From Azadirachta indica (lineage: Eukaryota > Streptophyta > Magnoliopsida > Sapindales > Meliaceae), in the NCBI GenBank assembly GCA_022749755.1, contig CM040446.1:1666966-1730965 (forward strand): a stretch of DNA of 64,000 nt, read 5' to 3'. The translations under genes were made by a program, and so were the position numbers. Positions 24,800 through 36,456 of this stretch are shown here, piece by piece. Below the pieces are notes generated by a model, which made no database searches, was not told where the DNA came from, and saw only the letters and a program-made list of their open reading frames with translations. Position 1 is the stretch's first letter. Each line of letters opens with the position of its first letter.

Positions 24800-26001
24800 C
24801 TATGCTCCCCATGCTCGCGAGGCTGCAATACACAAAATAAAATCCATTAAATCCAAATAACAACAAACCTAAGATTACACAATCTCAAATATATATATAT
24901 ACACTAATTACCTTCACGAGAAAGAGTCCAATTGTCATCAAAAACAATTTGCCAAGCAAAGTAACCAAGCAATCCCTTATCCTTGGCGTATCGAACCTTT
25001 GTTGAAACGCTCTGCGTATCATCGTACCCAATCCATGTCGTTCCCAAATAGCAGTAATCGGATACAACACTCGCGTTGAAAACTTTAATCGCCCCCTTTG
25101 ATATAAAATTTGTTCTGATATCCTTGTAACCTGTGGCTCCTCCGTTCACCAATCCGCTCGTCGGAGCCCAGAAGCCATGGTTGTTAGGATTTGCAAGCTG
25201 CAAAGAGTGTCCGAAAAATGGAAACCCCAACACTATTTTCTTGGCGGCCAAACCTGCCTGGATCCATGCCCTGATTCCGGAATCCCCGCTCACCCGGCTC
25301 CTGTCAGGATTGAACAACGCAGCTGGAGGTCCTGTAATTCTTGCGGAGTTGGCGTCCCGGTATGTGAAGTCGTACGCCATAACGTTAATCCAATCCAAGC
25401 TGTTTGATATATCCTTGACCGGGTTGTTCAGGCCGAAGTAGTTGGAGGAGTAAGTGACGGCGGCGGAGAGGAGTAATGCCGGCCTGCCGGTGTTTCTGGC
25501 CTCTGCGGAGACGGCTGCGCGCCACTCGTTGAGGAGGACGCCGAAGTTGGACATCTGCGTCGGGTTTTCTGGATATTCCCAGTCGAGGTCGAGGCCGTGG
25601 AAGCCGTTGGACCTGGCGAGTGTTATCGACGAGTCGATGAATGATTTCCGCGAAGAGGGTTGGCTCGCCATTGTGGCAAACGCGGTTTTGTCAGAACCTC
25701 CTCCGCCGATTGAAAGGAGGGTTTTGACTGAAGGGTTTTTCTGCTGGACGGTTCTGGTGAAGGAGGAGAATCGGGCCTGATTTGCTGATGAGATTGTGAC
25801 TCTGAAACTTTGAGAGTTGAGATCGGCGAAAGCGCAGAAGAGGTGGGTGAACAGAGAGGAGTCAATGTCGGCAACTGGGAAATCGCTGCCGGAAAACCAG
25901 TACGCTGCTTTGACGACATTTTGTGCGGCGGAGAAGTTGGTTTGGAAAAGGAGAAGGAGAGCAAAGGAAAGGAAAACGGGCAGCAGGATTTTGGAAGCCA
26001 T
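24800..26001 (-). CDS. E1: secreted class V chitinase (GH18), intact
   Basis: Two exons, 26001-24912 and 24822-24800, are joined by an 89-bp GT-AG intron and give 370 residues. Residues 1-26 form a signal peptide (MASKILLPVFLS...), so the protein enters the secretory pathway. The GH18 barrel shows the strand motif SIGGGG and the complete catalytic motif GLDLDWE with D138, D140 and E142. NVMAYD and a C-terminal WQ motif are also present. Family knowledge predicts hydrolysis of chitin with retention of configuration by substrate assistance. The last exon adds ASRAWGA, like the C-terminus of known plant class V enzymes, which supports the intron. It is the only copy in the window with an undamaged active site, and it sits between receptor genes of the same GH18 lineage. 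There is no membrane helix or kinase. Confidence 0.92.
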
Positions 26002-26133
26002 ATTGAAGAGATCTGCCTGTTTGTGTTAACTTTTAAGCTCTCAGAAGCACTTCACATTTAAGTACTTTTTGGAATCAGCTGGTCTACGCCAACTTTTTCA
26101 AACCAACAGATAGAGATGTAGACAAAGGAAATT

Positions 26134-26139
26134 TTGACC
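26134..26139. promoter_or_regulatory. Possible W-box upstream of E1
   Basis: TTGACC, the WRKY-factor core, lies 133 bp before the E1 start. The same motif is kept at the matching place before E2 (near 40755). Such sites are common by chance. Confidence 0.3.
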
Positions 26140-27205
26140 GAATACTGTATTTTGGGAAATCTTTCTTTAGTCCCTAAATTTTAGAAAATTTAACTTAATT
26201 AATTTGACACTAGATTACAAATATCCCTTAGGTTTTATCTTTCTTTCACAATAACATTAATACAAATTCAAACTATTATACAAACTCTATTAATACAAAT
26301 TAATATTCAATAACATTTTATTGATCATAAAAATGTAAAATGTGTCAATAATATGATATTGCTATGTCAATACTATGATATTTATATGAATAATAGGCAA
26401 TTTTGTATAGTAATTTGTTTGTATAATAGTACCCCTTAGATGATGTTTGGGTATAACCTACAAAGAGAATATGGATTCACCCAACCGGTACTTTCAAAGA
26501 TGTATTAATGAATTTAATAAATGAAATGAAAAATAACACATTATACTATTTGAGGAAACAAATTTTTTTTTAAAAAGAGTAGGGATTAACATGAAATTTT
26601 CTCCTAAATTTGGAGGTAGAAATAAATCTAGAATCGATGGTTATGGTCTAAAATATCGGCTGTGCTTTTAGTAATTAATGAAGACTAAGAGAGAATAAGT
26701 CAAATAAATGTTTTCAGGCAACTGATCGTGGAAGCAATCTTTTATAGGTGGAACTGGAAAGAGATAGCCTATTAAATTATTACATATCGTCCAATTTTTG
26801 TCAGAATTTTTTAAAGTCGTATTAAAATTTGAAGACGTCAGATTGCTTACCGTATTTATCTTTATCCATTGACCAACAATATCATATAATATAAATCAAT
26901 TTCTGTTAGGTACTTTTCACTAACTTTTATTTTTGTTTTCTATTTTTTAATAACGTTTATTTATAGGACTGAGATTGGTAAATTGCTTTCAAATATGTGA
27001 TCTTTATGTGAAAATATCTGATTTTGATTCAGGAATCTTAGAAAAACTCTAAATGAGCTGTGAAATTTAATTTATTTCAGTTAGCAAACTAATTTGTATG
27101 ACATTTCTTATTGCAGGTAATTTTTGAGCTTACCTAATTATTTGCAGTTAAATTTTACATAGACGTCTTGCCTGCATGTCTAATTGATTTTATCAGAAAA
27201 TGCAG
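26140..27205. other. E1-M1 spacer, no gene
   Basis: To about 26880 it resembles 40760-41490 in module 2. From about 26910 it resembles the intron after the first exon of M2 (from 44181). About 2.7 kb present in module 2, including M exon 1 and the LTR element, is absent here. Confidence 0.6.
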
Positions 27206-27679
27206 CCAGATTTAGTGCTATTTACAGGCAGGTTCTCTTCTCCATTGTTGTTTCTTCACCCGATTTCAATTGAGTGGCCTGCGTTTACTTCACTTCTGCA
27301 GCATTCGGTCTCTCCCGTGTGAGCTAAGTAGTAGGGACACATTAATGGAAATGAACTGTTTCCACGGACAACACTTCTTTTCTCACTTCTTGAAAATGTG
27401 TAACACAATTAAAACATATTGGTGAAATGGCTCATGCAGCCTATGTTATGGTCTGATTATTGGCCACTGCCTGTTTATATTTGCTTTCTCCCCTCTCCAG
27501 TATAACACTCTTTTAATTCTTCTATTGATTTATTTTTGTTTCCCCCCTTTGTTGGCTCTTATAGGTTATTTTGGTAGTGAGAATGTTAAACTAGTTCAAA
27601 GTGTTGGGGGCCTTGAATTTCCTAAAGCGGTTATTTTGGGAAATCATGACTCCTGGAAGACTCGGGAGTTTTCTGGAAA
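27206..27679 (+). pseudogene. M1: metallophosphoesterase gene fragment, 5' end lost
   Basis: Exon 27206-27227 encodes PDLVLFTG and exon 27565-27679 encodes the continuation with ENVKLVQSV and VILGNHDSW. The GNHD motif carries metal ligands of calcineurin-like phosphoesterases, and the whole matches the start of a plant-type member of that family as I know it. The intron between them begins GC (27228) rather than GT. The first exon, with the GDVHDDW motif, is gone. The Asp expected after TG is Tyr. A donor at 27680 (GTAAGT) leads toward F1, where the sequence continues as kinase. No phosphatase C-terminal part is present. Confidence 0.7.
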
Positions 27680-27894
27680 GTAAGTTCAAAGATTTTGGCC
27701 TGTGTCTTGTAGTGCCTTTCTCAGTAGATTCATCATCTAAAAATGTTTAATTACGTACCATTGATAGCCTTCTCTTTTAATTTTAGTAAGACATTGTTGG
27801 CTTTTCTTTTTGAGAGAATATTGTAAGTTTTACAAAATAAATACTTGTAACAAATTTCTTTGACAATTATATAACTTTTCTTAACTATTGTCAG

Positions 27895-28811
27895 GAGAAA
27901 GGCTGTTGTTAATATTTTGGATTGAGAAAAACGTGTTAATATTATTGAAGGAGTTACTCAAGGGCTCCTATATCTCCAAGAATACTCAAGATTAACTATT
28001 ATGCATTGAGACTTGAATACTAGCAATAAGCTGTTGGATGAAGGTATGAAACTTAAGATATCCGATTTTGAAATGGCTAGAATTTTTGCAAAACAGGGTC
28101 TTGAAGCAAACGTAGAACGAGTTGCTAGGACACGGTAAGAATATAAGGACGGAAATTTTTAGGTGTGAACATCTGTAAAATTGAAGGACTTATGGATATA
28201 TTCTTTATTGTATATTCTTACGTATGTAATCAGTCTCTGTAATTATCTAATGTAGGGGCATAATTCCTCCTGAATAAATCAAACATGGCGTATACTCTAC
28301 GAAGTTCGATGTTTATAGCTTTGGCATCTACTTCTTGAAATCATAAGTGTCAAAAGGTCATCCATTTCACATGGCTTGAATAAAAAATCTAGCCTTCCAG
28401 TGCATGTACGTTTCCCTGGTAATTCCTCTGGATTAAAACTAGCGTTCAATTTCCAAGATAACATATATATGACAGTTGATATTTGATATATAATTTCAGG
28501 CACACAAGATGTGGAAAGATGGAAGAGGCATGGAATTTTTTGATCCAATAGTAGATGATACACAATCCTCTTGTAAGTTAACGAGATGTCTGCAGATAGC
28601 TTTGTTGTGTGTCCAAGATAACCCAAATGATAGACCTTCCATGTTGGAGGTCAACTCTATGATCAAGAACGAGACTACATATATAAAATTTCCACAGAAG
28701 CCTGATGTTTCAAGACAAGAAGATAGAGATGTCCGAATTACATCCACATTGGAACAGGAGATATCATGTTCGGAGAATGATGCAACAATTTCAGATGTGT
28801 TACCTAGATGA
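27895..28811 (+). pseudogene. F1: kinase C-lobe fragment fused behind M1
   Basis: Exons at 27895-28134, 28256-28404 and 28500-28811 match exons 5-7 of the receptor kinases. The first begins after an acceptor with about 20 bp that are not kinase sequence and may be phosphoesterase. The kinase stretch ILDW follows, with the Trp changed to a stop. HRD is lost (MH-stop-DL), DFG is DFE, and exon 6 holds a further stop. Exon 7 is open and ends SDVLPR. No ectodomain, membrane helix or ATP-binding lobe was ever attached here. It is a dead fragment, but the same structure recurs in F2. Confidence 0.8.
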
Positions 28812-29754
28812 TCAATTTAATTAGGCTAGCTTTAGATATTTATGTAATTATTTGTAAAAATCTATGCAATATTTAGAAGAGTTAAAAAATAAGATTGATT
28901 CTCAGTTTTTGAGGGTACTTTTAAGGCTTAAAAATTATTGCTCAGGTTGAGAAAATATATTCTAGGTAGAGTTGTTAATGTTCAACGAATCAATTCTTGC
29001 ACATAATTCAATATAAATTAGAAACTAGTGGAAAGAGAAACCATCATGGGCTAATTATTGCTTTTCTAAATTTGCTCTTGGTTTCAGGGCTTTTGGTTAC
29101 TGCAAGAAAGTCGGTATCTAATACGCTGAAAAACAAAATATCGGCTTCCGAAAACCATAACAGCTCGACATCAAGCCATCTAAAGACAAGATTCGAGAAG
29201 TCGACTACATCAAGGTTGCTCCTCGAGTCACCCGAAGCGAGCCATCGGCAACGGTAACAATCTGCAAGCATTCAGTTTTAGCCGTAAGAAAACAATTATT
29301 TGATCTCAGATGAAACAGAGAATGACCTAAAATTATCACAGCCGTGGAGTATGGTGTTTACAGCTATGGAGTTCTTTTTCTACAAATCATAAGTGCCAAA
29401 AGAACTCCATGCTATTAAAAAAATAAATTTATGCCTCAAATTATCACAAATTTGTTGTTCTTCGTACTATCTTGATATAAAATAATTTATCAATTATTGA
29501 TAAGTCTTTATATTTATCCCACTATTTTTCCAAAATTTAGATGTTGTCATCTTTTTATATGATGCTATTTTCTTTTAACATATAATTGAGTTAAAATTAT
29601 AGGAATTTCAATATCTTTGTAAGAGAATTTCATTAATTCTTTTACAATGGAGAAACCCAAAGTATCTAATATATATTTAATTTTGTAAAATAACCATTAT
29701 AAATATAAAAGTTGTATATACAAAAATTTCAAGTAAAACAGACATATCATATCA
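28812..29754. other. F1-A2 spacer, no gene
   Basis: The first part resembles 46071-46440, and about 29120-29400 resembles 570-760 upstream of A1. Nothing coding is seen. Confidence 0.55.
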
Positions 29755-30034
29755 TTGTAAATTACATATATACAACACAACAAGATTAATGATCAAGTAT
29801 ATCCGATGTCGCGCACATGGTGATTTAATGTCGGGCATATGAGTTGTGGAAAGATGGTAAAGGCGTGGAATTTGTGGATCCAACATTAGATGATACAAAT
29901 TCATCGTGTAAATTGATGAGATGCTTGGAAATGGCTTTCTGTGTGTGCGCAAGAATCCAAATGATAGACCTTCTATGCTGAAAGTTTATTCAACGCTAAA
30001 AAATGTAACACTTTCAGAAGTGGCAGCTAGATAA
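29755..30034 (+). pseudogene. A2: last-exon remnant of an A-type receptor kinase
   Basis: The sequence from 29755 matches intron 6 of A1. About 29834-30034 matches exon 7 ([19 protein letters not shown]), with a frameshift near 29938 and an internal loss of about 100 bp before the ending SEVAAR and TAA at 30032. The acceptor AG is damaged. Exons 1-6 are missing altogether, so the deletion runs from the 5' flank straight into intron 6. The downstream sequence continues into B2 just as A1 continues into B1. Confidence 0.8.
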
Positions 30035-30239
30035 TGAAGTACCTTAGAAGAACTAGTTATCTTTTGTGAAATATTTTGTAAAATCAATATCTAGTTAGGC
30101 CAGTTATAATTGACCTGCTTAAATCGAACTGACCTAAACTGATCAGTTTGATTCAACTTGATTTAGTTTACTTTGGTTTTACTTGGATTTGTATGTAATA
30201 TTTATACATTAGTTTGCTTTATTTCGATTTTCAATTCAA

Positions 30240-32645
30240 CAGTTACTGAACGCTTACAAGATTCACATGTTGAAGATTTGCGGTGAACATAATTTCTTTT
30301 ATTTTTGAACTCCTCAAATCTTTGTGTAGATATTTTTGAAAATATTTTTTTAAAACAAAATATCAAATTTAACATTATTTTTCAAATAACTCTTACTTAT
30401 CAATTTAATTTTGCAGTAAAGCAGTAATTTAACATACTATTGGAACCTGTTATAAGAAAAATATACTTATTTGGTTATGCTTTTCGATCAATTGAATGAT
30501 GAAAAGATTAACCATTGCAGGGAAACATTACCTTATAAACAAGACCGTATCCACTCTCTCCAAGTTTATTCTGGAATGATAAACTTCTCTGTGTCAGCTT
30601 CAATATCTGCCAAGCTATACTCTCTCAGATTTGGAACATTGCTGCTAAAATCTTCAGCATATGCTGATCTTTTCACTTTGTTCTCCAATGCTTCAGCTGA
30701 GTCCACCACCATTAATTCTGTCAACCAAGAAAATAGAAAAATGGAGGAAAGGTCTTAAATTCCAAATATGCCTAAAACTTCATTCATGGTATAAATAAGT
30801 TAGAAAATGCTCTGCCTACAATAAATGGAAATACTTGTTGCTACCAGAATGTACCTTTTGAATTGTGCTTTTTCATCCACCAGGAATATAGCAAATAGCC
30901 ACCTAGAAGGAGAGTACGAGCTGCAGTTGTGGGTAAAAAAAAAATTGTTAATAATAACCTCCATTTGTTCTGTCCATTTTTATCGTCTTCCTGAGCTGAA
31001 AATTCATTATGTTAGATAGAGCCATCATAATGATTCAACCAGTACCGGGATGCAAATAAGAATCCTTTGTTATCAAAGTTCAGTAATTAATATTCATGAA
31101 TGTAGCTATTTTGGTGAATCACCTCAAAGTTTCTAGTTTGTATGTGATTGAAATTTGTGCATACCTGTTTTTTATCTTCCTTTTTCGTGCTTTACCATTT
31201 TTTTAATCCATTAAATAAATAATAGAAGGTGTTTGATGAACTAATAAACAAGTGAGTATTAAAAATTGTGCAAGCCAAAAAGACAATAAATCTTTGATCC
31301 TTAGTTCCATTGGATTTTTCTGCCTCCTCTGCAACTAGAAAATTTTAAAACCTGTAGAAACTACTAATGATAGGAAAGACCGTTGATATCATAATAATGC
31401 TTACAAACAAAAAAAAAAGTTAAAGTGGGCTAAGGTAAAAATAAATGATTCCAAATAAATGTATGTCAGATTTATATAACCTGAGACATTAAAGTTGTAA
31501 TATTTGACATTTACATTGAACTTATAATGTGAGACATTAGATTTATAAGCTTAACTGCTAAACTTACAACTCCAGACATTAAATTACCCGCCGTTTGAGA
31601 AAGCACCCGACTATAATCATCAGAAATATGCTACACATAGTAATCTAGTAATCCCTTTTCCTTGGCATAAGAAATCTTTGCTCTTACAGCCTCAACATCA
31701 TCAAAACTAATCAAAGTTGTCGCAAATGAGCAGTAATTCACCACATATGTCGCATTGAACATGACATTAACTCCATATTCCTCTATGTAATTTCTTATTT
31801 CTCTGTATCGCAGAAATCCATCTGTTGTGATATCTGGTCCTGTTGCTGGGGCACCAATTCGTTTTTACTCAGGATTCACAAGCTTCCATACATAATGAAA
31901 AGGCAAACACAAAACCAACTTATCAGCTGACAATCCTCCGTCAATCCAAGCCCTAATCTCCTAATTAGTATTGAGAGCATGATTTGGATCATAGAGAGCT
32001 GCATGAGCGCTTGTAAAATTATCCCAGTTAGGCTTGGAATACCCACTAGCTATAAAATGAACCCAGTTCAAGTTTCTTTGCATCGAGCAATGGGATAAGT
32101 TCCCAGAACTCTCCTTAGTGAATAATCAACTCTTGCAGTCAAGATCAACTGTGGCAGGCCAGAGTTTCTTGCTTCTAAATCAATGGAAACTCTCCATCCT
32201 TCAAAGAGCATACTCGTGCCATACAAATCACAGCTTGTGTGTGCAGAAACCGAAGAAAAATCCAGGCCCTGGGAGCCATAAAAAGCCTGGCTGTTTTTAT
32301 TGAGTCAACGAGAGATTTTCTGAAGAATTCCTCACCATGGAAGAAAATATTGAATACTTTCAAGTGATTTCTCCAATGGAAAGAAGTGTTGTGACTGCTG
32401 GATTCTTTTGTTTGACAGTTGCTGTGGAGTTTGAGAATCGCTTTCATCTTCAGGAGAAAAGAAATTTGACAAGAAGTCGAATTAATACCAGCAAAAACAC
32501 AAGTCATACAAGTGAAGAGAGCAGAATTTATGTCTGAAATGGGGATATTGGTTACTGAATACCAGAACCACCTCGGATCCAAGCATGTGATTTCGCAAGG
32601 CTGAATTCTTGGGAAAATGAAAATGGGTACAATTTTCGATACCAC
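30240..32645 (-). pseudogene. B2: decayed GH18-receptor kinase relic, kinase truncated
   Basis: Near-copy of B1. The start position is GTG (32645). The GH18-like exon runs to about 31590 with TAG at 31963-31961, the same stop codon as in B1. The membrane exon is at about 30990-30850 and the glycine-loop exon at about 30720-30530. A damaged exon 4 piece at about 30340-30240 ends at the same place as in B1. The few differences from B1 are substitutions and small indels. It is non-functional. Confidence 0.85.
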
Positions 32646-33303
32646 CGATGCAAGCTAGCAGCTTCAAGCATGAATTCTGCTGGTTTAGAATAAACTACAT
32701 ATATGACCATCCAAAGCATAAAAACGACATCATGTTCTTGTTTCATCAGTTTATTCATATAAGATACTCATCTCCCATGAATGTTTGCATTTGCTTAAAA
32801 AGTTGAATCAGCAATTTTCTGTATAAGAACTATAATAAAAAAAAAACTCCTTCAACTCTCTTCAAAGTTGCACAACATTAATTTAATTTTGAACAAAATT
32901 AAAGATAATTTTGGTGTCAAATCCCCGTCACATAGTAAAGGTTTATTTTAAGAGGTTGGAGGTAAGGATGAAACAGAAGATCCAAAACTATATGTTGAAA
33001 TAAGTTGATTGAATTCCTTACTTAAATAATAAATGCTAGTGGGAAATTTTTAAATTTGAAATCCTATTATCATAATTAAAGAGTCATTTCAATACAAATA
33101 TATATTTGCTTACTTCATCCAGCCATTGGCTCTTGGCTTCTCTGACATCTATAAGTCCATAATCCTATACTGACAAATCTTAAATTAACATCTCAGAATT
33201 AGAATATAAAAAACCATCCATTTAACAGGAACAAAAAAGCAATTACGAAAATAATATTATCCAGCCGGAATTCCAGGATTAATAATTCTGCAAAAGCCTT
33301 CAT
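32646..33303. other. B2-C3 spacer, no gene
   Basis: Close copy of 7697-8360. Nothing coding is seen. Confidence 0.6.
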
Positions 33304-36300
33304 TCATCTAGCTACCACTTCTGAAATTGTTGCACCATTAATGGAAGACATATCCACTTGCAATGGAGATTTATTTGCTTCATCTTCAGCAGTTGGTTTT
33401 GAGAAAGCAGGCCTTTTAGGAATCATTGCATCAGCCGTTTCATTTTTCAGCATAGTGAAAACTTCTAGCATGGAAGGTCTGTCATTTGGACTTTCCTGGA
33501 CACAGAGCAGAGCTATCTGCAAACATCTGACCAATTTACACGATGAATCTATATCGTCTAGTGATTGATCAACAAACTCCATGCCTTTACCATCTTTCCA
33601 CAGATCATACGCCTGAAATTGTTGAAAATTGCTTGTCAATTAATGTAGTTCAAATGATGTGTTTTGATCTTGTAAAATCTAGAGGAAGAGTTATTGAAGA
33701 AACTTACATACTCCAGCAGGCTTAAATTTTCATTCACGCCATATAAAAATGAAACCTTTTTGCCACTTATGATTTGCAGAAGTAAAACTCCGAAACTGTA
33801 AACATCAGATTTGGTGGAGTATATGCCTCTTTTGACATATTCAGGGGGAACATAACCACTGCATAATTGGAATAATTTGAAGAAATCAGTATTCAAATGA
33901 AAAAAGAAATGAAAGAAAGAAGGATCTTATACATAAATGCTTACTATGTTCCAACAATTCTTCCTGTATTCGCCTCAGAATTATCCTTTGCAAAAATTCT
34001 AGCCATGCCAAAATCTGATATTTTGGGCTTCATATCGTCATCTAATAACACATTGCTAGCTTTCAAGTCACGATGAATAATAGTTAATCTGGAGTATTCC
34101 TGAAGATACAGAAGTCCTTGAGTAACTCCTTCAATGATATGAACTCGTTTTCTCCAATCTAAAATGTACCTTCTGATGGGATCTGATAAAGTTTAATTAT
34201 GCAAAATCAGTAATCAATAATATTACTATAATACTTCAATTTTGCAAATGAATGCATGAAATTATAGAGTAAAAGTCAGACCAAAAAGGTAATAGTCCAG
34301 GCTTTTGTTAGGCATGTACTCATAAATGAGCATTTGTTCTTCTCTATCAGTGCAAAAACCCAAGACTCTCACAAGATTTACGTGTTGTAGCTTAGCAGTA
34401 AGCATGACTTCATTCGCAAACTCCTCATATCCTTGAGTAGATGTTTTTGATAGTTTCTTCACTGCTATTTCCTGTCCATTTTTCAATATACCCTGAAAAA
34501 ATATATACAAGTTTGTTACATTTCTCTAGAAATTCTGCCAACAAAACGAACAACATTTACTTGGTTGTTGTGTCCAGATCTTTAAAATGATATGCTACCT
34601 TATAAACAGGACCATATCCGCCCTCTCCAAGCTTGTTTTTGAAAGAAAATTTATCAGTAGCTGCCTCAATTTCAGCCAAACTATAGACCGTCAGATTAGG
34701 AACATTGTTATTAAAATCTCCAGCGCCTGCAGGGCATGTTACTCTGCTCTTTGATTCTTTAACTGAGTCCACATTTTCTATCAACCAAGAAACACAAAAA
34801 AATGGGAGAAAAATTAAGGTTTAGATCGCAATTTTTTCACTGCTAGCAATAAAAGATAGACAAATTCACAAGTTACCTTTTGATTTTAGCTTTCTCATCC
34901 AGCAGTAGTAATATAGCAGAAATCCTGAAAGGACAATACCAGCTGCAGTTGTAGACAAAATGATTGCTAGTAACTTCCCTGAATTTTTCCCATTTTTACT
35001 GCCCACTTCAGCTGCAAAATTAAGATAGTTCACTTTATTAATTAGGGTTGTTGCATTGTATGTATTAGAGTATGCACCTTAATAATGAAGGATACTTCAG
35101 GTATTTCCGTAGGAATCTACGACTCGTATTTTATAGATGAAGAAATATTATCCTTATTTTGTAAAAATGTAAAAAATAGGGATTTCAGCTAGCTAATAAA
35201 TATAGGCCAAATCACCATTTGGCCTTCTGTGCCGGCCTAATAACTGCTCTAAGCAATTAAAAATTATAGTATGTTACCTAACTTTGGTAGTCAGAACGCC
35301 TTCAAACTTAAATCATTGTACTTGCAAACAGATTAGAAAATTTAAAGCTTTGGCTTAATTTACCTGCAGCTTGAGAAAGCACCCATTTATCATCATCATA
35401 AGGAATTTGCCAAACAACATAACCAAGCAGATTCTTGTCCTTAGCATAAGAAACCTTAATTTTAACAACCTCAACACCATCAAAACCAATCCAGGATGTC
35501 CCAATAGTGCAATAATTCACCACATATGTTGCATTGTACACAACATTAGCATTATATCTCTCTATGTAACTCTTTATGTCCTTGTAGCTCATATCTCCTT
35601 CGTCCGTAATCGCCGGCCCAGTTGCCGGCGCTCCGATGCCGTTCTGTTTAGGATTCTTAAGCTTCCAAGCATATCCGTAGAAGGGTAACGCCAGAACCAG
35701 CTTGTTCGACGATACGCCGCTGGTGATCCAAGCTCTTATGCCAGAATCTGTGTTGACAGAACTGGTTGGATCGTATAGAGCTGCATGAGCGCCAGTGAAA
35801 TTTGCCCACACTGGCATGTAGTAGTCATATGCCATAACGTGAATCCAGTTCAGGTTTTTTTGTATTGATTCTGAGGGAAAGCTTGTCGAATCTGAGCCTG
35901 GAGTGAATTGAACTGATGCCGTTAAAATCAGCTGCGCCTGGCTGGTGCTTTTAGCTTCTGCTTCTGCTGCAACTGTCCATTCTTCGAAGAGAATCCCCAT
36001 GTTGAACATATCAAAACTTGTGTTTGCAGACACCCAACATAAATCCAGGCCCTGGAAGCCGTAAACCCTGGCTGTTCTTATCGAAGAGTCGATAAAAGAT
36101 TTCCTTGAAGAGGAATTGCTCACCATGGAAGAAAAAGTTGAGTAGTTTGCAGTTCCTCCTCCAATGGAAAGAAGTGTTGTGACAGATGGGTTCTTCTGTC
36201 TGACAGTGGCTGTGAAATTAGAGAATTGGGATTCATCTGAAGGAGAGTAAAGAGAAAGCTGGAAGGAGGTTGAATCGACAGAAGCAAAAGCACAGAGAAG

Positions 36301-36456
36301 ATGAGTGAAGAGAGCCGAATTTATGTCCGAACTTGGAAATTCACTGCCGGAATACCAGTAACCGCCTCGGATCCATGTTTGTGCTTTTGCAGGAAACACT
36401 TCTGTAAAGACAAAGACAAGCAAGAAGAGGGTCACAACGAAAATTTTGGATACCAT
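33304..36456 (-). CDS. C3: GH18-ectodomain receptor-like kinase, intact
   Basis: Seven exons: 36456-35364, 35011-34877, 34777-34599, 34492-34282, 34182-33945, 33858-33708 and 33612-33304. They join in frame to 771 residues with consistent GT-AG sites. Residues 1-25 are a signal peptide, followed by a class V chitinase-like domain to about 364. The catalytic motif reads D-L-C-W-V, so both the middle Asp and the Glu are lost; MAYDY is kept. The membrane helix is at about 373-397 and the kinase starts at about 450. GEGGYGPVY, the Lys near 481, HRD near 576 and DFG near 596 are all present, so this is an RD-type serine/threonine kinase. The C-terminus is SEVVAR. Tobacco CHRK1 is a known protein of this layout. 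The likely role is a plasma-membrane receptor using an inactive chitinase fold to bind a glycan; ligand and pathway are inferred. An upstream in-frame ATG (MLEKQLSA) lies before 36456 but is not shared by C1 or C4. Confidence 0.88.

Noticed and set aside
24904..24912. Ending E1 at the in-frame stop after SREGN
   Set aside because: A GT donor lies at 24911 and a matching last exon at 24822-24800 gives the family-typical C-terminus. The same exon is visible near E2 and E3.
25133..25780. Long plus-strand open frames opposite E1
   Set aside because: Antisense shadows of the intact chitinase; no start context or family motif.
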